A stretch of DNA of 64,000 bases from Bolinopsis microptera. Lineage: Eukaryota; Ctenophora; Tentaculata; Lobata; Bolinopsidae. A program made the translations under genes and the position numbers. The notes beneath the pieces are model-generated. The model saw only the letters and a program-made list of their open reading frames with translations. It ran no database searches and was not told where the DNA came from. The stretch spans positions 10,648,303 through 10,712,302 of the forward strand of contig NC_087075.1 in assembly GCF_026151205.1 (NCBI RefSeq), read 5' to 3'. The first letter of the stretch is position 1; every line of letters begins with the position of its first letter. This document shows, piece after piece, positions 58,801 through 64,000 of the stretch.

Positions 58801-61800
58801 CATATTCATGGAATGTGTGGCTGTAAGTGTCTTTGTCAATTGTTACTATAGTTCATCTACCACATTCCTGAATACACATTATCTTATCTCATGGAATGAC
58901 ATATTCATGGAATGTGTGGCTGTAAGTGTCATTGTCAATTGTTACTATAGTTCATCTAACACAGTCCTGAATACACATTATCTTATCTCATGGAATGAGA
59001 TATTCATGGAATGTGTGGCTATAAGTGTCATAGTCAATTGTTACTATAGTTCATCTACCACAGTCCTGAATACACATTATCTTATCTCATGGAATGAGAT
59101 ATTCATGGAATGTGTGGCTGTAAGTGTCATTGTCAATTGTTACTATAGTTCATCTACCACAGTCCTGAATACACATTATCTTATCTCATGGAATGAGATA
59201 TTCATCGAATGTGTGGCTGTCGGTATCATTGTCAATTGTTACTATAGTTCATCTACCACAGTCCTGAATACACATTATCTTATCTCATGGAATGAGATAT
59301 TCATGGAATGTGTGGCTGTAAGTGTCATTGTCAATTGTTACTATAGTTCATCTACCACAGTCCTGAATACACATTATCTTATCTCATGGAATGAGATATT
59401 CATGGAATGTGTGGCTGTAAGTGTCATTGTCAATTGTTACTATAGTTCATCTACCACAGTCCTGAATACACATTATCTTATCTCATGGAATGAGATATTC
59501 ATGGAATGTGTGGCTGTAAGTGTCATTGTCAATTGTTACTATAGTTCATCTACCACAGTCCCGAATACACATTATCTTATCTCATGGAATGAGATATTCA
59601 TAGAATGTGTGGCTGTAAGTGTCATTGTCAATTGTTACTATAGTTCATCTACCACAGTCCTGAATACACATTATCTTATCTCATGGAATGAGATATTCAT
59701 GGAATGTGTGGCTGTAATTGTCATTGTCAATTGTTACTATAGTTCATCTACCACAGTCCTGAATACACATTATCTTATCTCATGGAATGAGATATTCATG
59801 GAATGTGTGGCTGTAATTGTCATTGTCAATTGTTACTATAGTTCATCTACCACAGTCCCGAATACACATTATCTTATCTCATGGAATGAGATATTCATAG
59901 AATGTGTGGCTGTAGGTGTCATTGTCAATAGTTACTATATAGTTCATCTACCACAGTCCTGAATACACATTATCTTATCTCATGGAATGAGATATTCATG
60001 GAATGTGTGGCTGTAAGTGTCATTGTCAATTGTTACTATAGTTCATCTACCACAGTCCTGAATACACATTATTTTATCTCATGGAATGAGATATTCATAG
60101 AATGTGTGGCTGTAGGTGTCATTTTCAAATTGAAATAGGTATTCCGGAAAGTTCATCTGCCACATCTTCGACGTCGTCGTCTCATCGTGGTTGTCTTCGA
60201 TTCTAATTTCTTACAAGTAAGTTTCCTAATTGTTCATCTGCAACTTTCAGGACATAATTAACGGGTCAAGGAATCTTGACCCGTAATTATAAGTGATTTG
60301 AGAGTTTGAATTACCAACGACTTATTTAATACGATTCAGTAGCAAACAACACTACAGCAAAATGCACACTGCACTCAACTCCTCTCTGCAATTTATCAAT
60401 AGAATTCAAGTTTAATTCAATTCTCTTTCTGGGATATAAAGATAAATAATATATTATATAAATAATATATATATGAATAATATAAGTAATAACCATAATT
60501 GGGTTAGCGGGGTAAGATTCGCTGTCCTTTTATACTATAATCTTATTATGGGAGGGGGCACTATTTGCAGGGTCTGTTTGGACTGCAGAGAGAGTTCATA
60601 CTTTCATACGACAAGGGGCAGGTGTGGTGAGGAGTTAACAAGGGTTAATTTCTAAAACGATTTAAATAAAAATGGAAAGTGGTTCAATACGGGAGTGGTG
60701 AGGTGTAATAGTCGGTGTTCGGACCTTATGATCATGGAATGTGGTGCCTAATAATGACTTAATTATCCACGAGAAAGTAATTAGTTTCAGGAGGCAGGAC
60801 TTACCTCGAAGTAAATAGTTTCAGGAGGCAGGACTTACCTCGAAGTAATTAGTTTCAGGAGGCAGGACTTACCTCGAAGTAAATAGTTTCAGGAGGCAGG
60901 ACTTACCTCGAAGTAAATAGTTTCAGGAGGCAGGACTTACCTCGAAGTAATTAGTTTCAGGAGGCAGGACTTACCTCGAAGTAAATAGTTTCAGGAGGCA
61001 GGACCTCTCCAATAGTACTGACACTGTGATCTGTCTGACAGTAGAAGGTACTAGCACTAGAGTTGAGGGAGTGAGCGTCAAGTTGGTCTAGTGAGATCTC
61101 TGATACGGTGTTGTTGGAGGTGTGGACCAGGTGGTCTAGTTTCATGTTACCTCGCTTCTTTAGCTGCAGACCTCGCTCTCCTGACGCGATAAGGATTTAG
61201 GTCCTTCATTTAGATAACAACAATCTTTTTCAAAAGTTTCTTTTTTAAAAGTTCATTATTATAATTGTTGACCTAGAAAATCTGGTTTTAACTGTGGCAC
61301 CAGCTTTAATCGTCCGATCCTCAAACATTTTACCAACGCGTTGATAGTGTAAAATAAAATACTACATGTACTATACAAATCAAAAATGGTTGTCTAAGGT
61401 AATTTTAACTGATGCCTACCAAGTGAAGGGTTGGCGCGAAGTTGAGGAAACAGGTCACTTTTACTCAAAAACTGTCTGGCTCGCTCACAAACCGGGTCCA
61501 ACATGTCGAACTTAGTAACGTCGTCTCCAATAAACCTGGGAGAATTCGTGATCATTGGAATGTACAGCATGTTTGAAGTAGATCGTTTAAATGTTAGCCT
61601 TTATCTTGGATCATTATTATTATCATTATCACTATTGTTCATTATACCTTACGAGAAATATTTATACTCGACGAAATTCCGGTGACCTATATGATTTGGG
61701 AACGAAAATATGGGATTTTTGCCGAAAAAAGGGATTTTTTTTCATTTCTTAATATTTTACAAAAATAAAACCCAATATTTGAGAAAATCAATTAAATAAA

Positions 61801-63127
61801 ATATGAAATTTGAAAAAATACAAGTCGATTTCTTCTTGATCTTCTTGATCTTCTGGTTCAGGGATGTTTCTCTCTCCAGTGTAGTCCCAGGTGTAATACT
61901 AGTGTTCATTTGTTAGATGAATCATATTGATAGCTTACTATATATAGTAAGCTATCAATATATACTATCTATATATAGATAGTAAATCGACTAAGTTTCT
62001 TTTTATTAATACGTGAAAAATAATTTGGGGGAAAAATTATGGTGACCTAAATTTTGGTAGTCCGAAAATATGGTGTTTTTTTCCCGAAAACCACCGACTG
62101 TCGTACCTTTTAAATATGTATCGTAAGGTATATATAATTCATTATTAAGTGATTATGAATCACTTCAACAAAATAGGGTCAAAATCAAGAAAAAGTTTAA
62201 ACAACCCGGTTTTGGATCCTGCAGTTTCGATGCTTATAAGTTTTAATACAGTGGCTACGCTTTTGTTGACAATGTTGATCAGTTTATGTTGACAGTTGAG
62301 AATGGCGGTAAAATTGTGAAATCGGCGCTTGTAAAATATTGTTAAGCCGTGTGTGTTTATAACTGAATGCTTGACGATTGTACTTTAATCACATGAGCGC
62401 CGAAATTGTGCGCTTTTCTACGCCGCGCAGTAGACTCTACCAGGAGTTAAACGACCAAAAAGCATGTGTGTAGAGAAACCAGATGATGATCAAATTTCAC
62501 GACAGAGAAGACGTAACTCGAAGAAATGCTGGCGGTATTCCATCCACTAATTAATAAAAGCTTCGGTACCAAGGGAATTCAAATTACAGAAAAAGTTAAG
62601 ATGAGATAAACGTCAAACAGGAGGCTGGAATGAAAAAATTTCAGAGTGGGGTATCTAATAACAGGAAGTCTTATTCGTAGATGGAAAGACTCAATAAATG
62701 AGACCCACTTTTTTAACTCGCTCCACAGCACGAAGTAGTAAGAGAAACATACCCTAATAAAGATTGGTCATTATTTTAATATAATAATTATATGGACACT
62801 GTGTACTTTACTACTGTGTAGATGTAAAATAAATCCTCTGTAATGTATACTTACGACGATAAAATGTGGAACATTTTATTAAAATTCTGTGACTTGAACC
62901 ATCAAATGTTTATAACGGTACTTAAAAATAAAAAAAACAAGCATAGAAGCATACAAATTGAGTATAATAAAGAGTGTAAAGAACTTACCCTTGGATCTTG
63001 AGATAGTATCTGACAGCAGCTAGCAGGAATATTATGCTAACAAGAAGAATCGCCGCCCCCGCACTAGCTGACAGTATCGTAATGTAATCTGCCCGAGTTT
63101 TGTGATCTGAGTCCCTCCGAGAATTGT
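49837..63127 (-). CDS. TGF-beta-receptor-type serine/threonine kinase, 5' end outside window
   Basis: Receptors of this family bind TGF-beta/BMP/activin ligands and phosphorylate partners or SMADs. Exons: 63127-62989 (transmembrane, AGAAILLVSIIFLLAAVRYY), 61535-61420, 61180-60975 (juxtamembrane), 53320-53233, 52054-51880, 51717-51615, 51370-51189, 50982-50814, 50602-50453, 50301-50203, 49971-49837. All are GT-AG and phases agree. Kinase motifs: Lys in GVIKCY, Glu in MEDELNVI, HRDLKTANIL, SDFG, GGTSQYTAPE, ADVYSMSLVSWELL, RPPIAAHW and MWHTDPHERIS. The last three are typical of TGF-beta receptors, closest by eye to type II. Odd points: no clear glycine-rich loop, no GS box, a long juxtamembrane part, and an insert of about 30 residues after helix F. 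The last exon ends ICDI. The ectodomain is beyond 64000; a GTAAGT donor (minus) sits exactly at the window edge. Confidence 0.85.
50355..50452. repeat. E-box/CRE tandem array at kinase 5' splice site (1)
   Basis: Four to five units of about 20 bp containing CACGTGACGTCA or variants start right after the donor of exon 50602-50453. CRE (TGACGTCA) and E-box (CACGTG) overlap in each unit. Confidence 0.8.
50724..50813. repeat. E-box/CRE tandem array at kinase 5' splice site (2)
   Basis: Four units of the same composite follow directly after the donor of exon 50982-50814. Confidence 0.8.
51816..51879. repeat. E-box/CRE tandem array at kinase 5' splice site (3)
   Basis: Three near-perfect units with CACGTGACGTCACCACAACA follow directly after the donor of exon 52054-51880. 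Confidence 0.8.
52423..53135 (-). CDS. Mu-class glutathione S-transferase, intronless, frameshifted, nested in kinase intron
   Basis: GSTs conjugate glutathione to electrophiles in the cytosol. The first frame (53135-52839; likely start the second Met at 53120) holds ITLCYWNVRAMGEISRLILR with the catalytic Tyr of Mu enzymes, the NLGLDLPNLPYLIDG strand and KITQSVAIIRYLGRK of the glutathione site. It stops after NEGDIQ. The second frame (to 52423) continues at once with CEMIEQEVTDLR, the helical domain, and the TYVDFMVFEFV N-capping segment, ending EEFQL. Together they cover a normal ~215-residue Mu GST. A two-base shift near 52840 breaks it, with no room for an intron. It lies on the same strand as the kinase between exons 53320-53233 and 52054-51880, only 97 bp from the upstream donor, and has no introns although all neighbours do. 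A retrocopy, alive or dead, is the likely origin; assembly error at the shift is possible. Confidence 0.85.
53864..56109 (-). pseudogene. Decayed PIN-like nuclease/zinc-binding protein of the TIR element
   Basis: Three parts are visible. The N-terminal part (56109 to about 55684) has WVTYHNMITLVKDFIRAERL and LMLPYFAAAGRGQYAKALRL, followed in another frame by a WAGVWTDLSIEQSLMR segment. The middle (about 55480-54408) has acidic motifs in the order VIDGGWLKL, VIFDGYEPSTKDH, CNDADTLIAKK, KAEDTDIVCLLVHH and SISGCDSVSG, a PIN/FEN-like nuclease pattern. The C-terminal part (54454-53864) has LNPLDYGWKL and a Cys-rich CCNCSVDVEQACLTFRCSCR end. I know this arrangement from large uncharacterised families in fish, cnidarians and arthropods, but cannot give a family name. 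Frame changes near 55720, 55620, 55500-55546 (a small palindromic insertion) and 54440 (A5 run) show it is broken here. Confidence 0.75.
55494..55546. repeat. Small palindromic insertion in the PIN-like gene
   Basis: AGCTAATTCAGTACCAACTA and its inverse lie face to face around a short GTTGG duplication, with a further TTGGTACTAAAGC copy on the left. It disrupts the reading frame. Confidence 0.6.
57755..57935. repeat. ~11-bp minisatellite (GGCACGGTTAA)n
   Basis: About ten irregular copies of GCACGGTTAAYG/GGCACGGTTAAC occur in a large kinase intron. Confidence 0.8.
58053..60150. repeat. 99-bp satellite, about 16 copies, interrupted by a MITE
   Basis: The unit starts TTGTTACTATAGTTCATCTA and recurs every 99 bp (58053, 58152, 58251, then 58785 onward). 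A 489-bp MITE splits it at 58292. Since 99 is a multiple of three and the unit lacks stops in one frame, a 453-codon plus-strand frame exists (58601-59962). Differences between units mostly change the amino acid (Glu/Asp, Ser/Ile, Leu/Pro, Met/Ile), which argues against coding. It lies in a kinase intron. Confidence 0.9.
58290..58782. mobile_element. 489-bp TA-flanked MITE inside the satellite
   Basis: Ends are CCTTAGTTCCCAAAAATTTG and CCTTAATTCCCAAAAATTTG (inverted), flanked by TA. The satellite sequence resumes on the far side. Interior repeats of AAATTTGGGC occur in both directions; no coding sequence. Confidence 0.8.
60783..61012. repeat. 34-bp tandem repeat copying a kinase splice donor
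   Basis: The unit contains CTTACCTCGAAGTAAATAG, i.e. on the minus strand ...TTCGAG|GTAAGTCC. TTACCT begins at 60801, 60835, 60869, 60903, 60937 and 60971. The last is the donor of kinase exon 61180-60975 and the others are exact copies downstream in the intron. Use of a later donor would add 34 nt and a TGA stop. Confidence 0.85.
61690..62110. other. Kinase intron with two long perfect palindromes
   Basis: A 38-bp perfect palindrome (61924-61961, centre ACTATATATAGT) is followed at once by a 22-bp one (61963-61984). Diverged TATGGTGACC/ATATGGGATTTTT phrases on either side hint at a worn inverted-repeat element. Confidence 0.6.
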
Positions 63128-64000
63128 CTGAAATAAAGAGTTTATAGGGGTGTTTATAATCGGTGTGGAGGGAGTTCCATATACTGTTCATAATATAAAT
63201 AGAGCCAAGAAGGCCATGGCGTATACTTGCCAACATTTTGGAGAATGCTGGTACTTGAAATACTATTGGTGTATTTCATATTTGGTGCACTCACGTAATA
63301 TATATTATGCTTTGTGAAAATATTTTGACACGTCAAATTTTCGTCTACATAAAGTGTTAAGTGTAAAGTGTAAAGCTGTGTTCAATATCATGTTCTAAGA
63401 AAATGCGAAAGAAAAAGTTCCCCACAGACAGCGATATCATTATATTATATAAACCATACCGAGATTTTAACCGTTTTGTGTGTTACATTTAGAACACAAA
63501 ACATCTCTCAGTTCCAGTGCCACAGTAACTAAACACCTGGTTCCAGTTCAAGATAAAGGTAAAAGATGTAATGGTCGCATAATACCGCACGGAATCGCAT
63601 CACACTGACATTCATACATATAAATGAATGTACTCTGTTGATATATCATCAGAATAACAGTCAGCAGGCGTTAGCTTGACGATAGCTACTTCACGAATAT
63701 TTATAATCGGACAACTGTAGGCTAATTATCCTGTCAATCAGATATCACACAGAATATAAAAACACAGAAACGCCAAGTCATAATTTAGAGGATGGAATTA
63801 CAGTTCCGGGCCGCTCTTTCATCGCCAATTAATAAGTTTGATACTTATAATTGTCGATATAAGTGAGCTTTCCTAGTTCATCTCGCATAGCTGTGTTATC
63901 AGCACATTCAGTATTAGACTCTGAACACTTACAGGCTGTGGCCTATATGACCTAAAGGCAAAAGACTGGCAGTAAGAGGTATTAGACCCATAACACTTAC
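63128..64000. other. Kinase intron upstream of the transmembrane exon
   Basis: No ectodomain exon with a fitting phase was found. On the minus strand the very first bases of this stretch (64000 downward) read GTAAGTGTTATGG, a strong splice donor, so the next upstream exon probably ends just outside the window. Confidence 0.4.

Noticed and set aside
58601-59962. 453-codon plus-strand frame of 33-residue repeats
   Set aside because: It is a by-product of a 99-bp satellite without stops; it begins inside a MITE, lies in a kinase intron, and unit differences are mostly amino-acid-changing.
58053-60150. Possible CRISPR-like array because of regular repeats
   Set aside because: Units are contiguous 99-bp copies with no unique spacers, in animal nuclear DNA.

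Overview
The window is nuclear DNA from an invertebrate animal. Every recognisable gene is split by short GT-AG introns with matching phases. The gene set is metazoan: a TGF-beta-receptor-type kinase, an NPC1 sterol transporter, Ly6/three-finger proteins and a Mu-class glutathione transferase. The DNA is AT-rich and crowded with small inverted-repeat transposons, minisatellites, homopolymer G/C tracts and LINE fragments. I cannot name the phylum from sequence alone. There is no operon logic; introns host most of the mobile DNA and one nested gene.

Layout. 1-4200: a LINE 3' tail, then a mosaic of GC-rich repeats and a TTAA-flanked MITE. 4219-5597 (minus): an unrecognised four-exon gene. 7596-20035 (minus): a complete 23-exon NPC1 homologue whose exon phases all agree, with one apparent frameshift in a G4 run in exon 22. 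20400-21785: a LINE reduced to ORF1 plus 3' tail. 21.8-37 kb: no confident gene; it holds locally duplicated ~0.7 kb units with poly-G tracts, a hairpin-rich MITE, CACGTG clusters, a hAT-like element with 8-bp target duplication and a poly-C MITE. 37430-39171 and 44057-46879 (plus): two paralogous Ly6-type genes; the second has a shortened last exon and a LINE fragment in its intron 3. 40.4-41.3 kb: a second copy of the GC-rich repeat mosaic seen at the left end.

49837-63127 and beyond the right edge (minus): a receptor serine/threonine kinase of TGF-beta receptor type, from its transmembrane exon to its stop codon. Its ectodomain lies past the window. Its introns hold an intronless, frameshifted Mu-class GST, a 3.4-kb inverted-repeat element carrying a decayed PIN-like/zinc-binding protein, a 99-bp satellite and several minisatellites.

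The most unusual points are: (1) the long-TIR element whose only product is the multi-domain PIN-like protein, with no classical transposase; (2) tandem repeats that start exactly at 5' splice sites in four introns of the kinase gene, three of them built from an E-box plus CRE composite; (3) the nested GST; (4) a Ly6 paralogue that has lost its GPI-type tail yet stays in frame. All identifications are from reading the translated sequence and from memory of the families; no database search was run.
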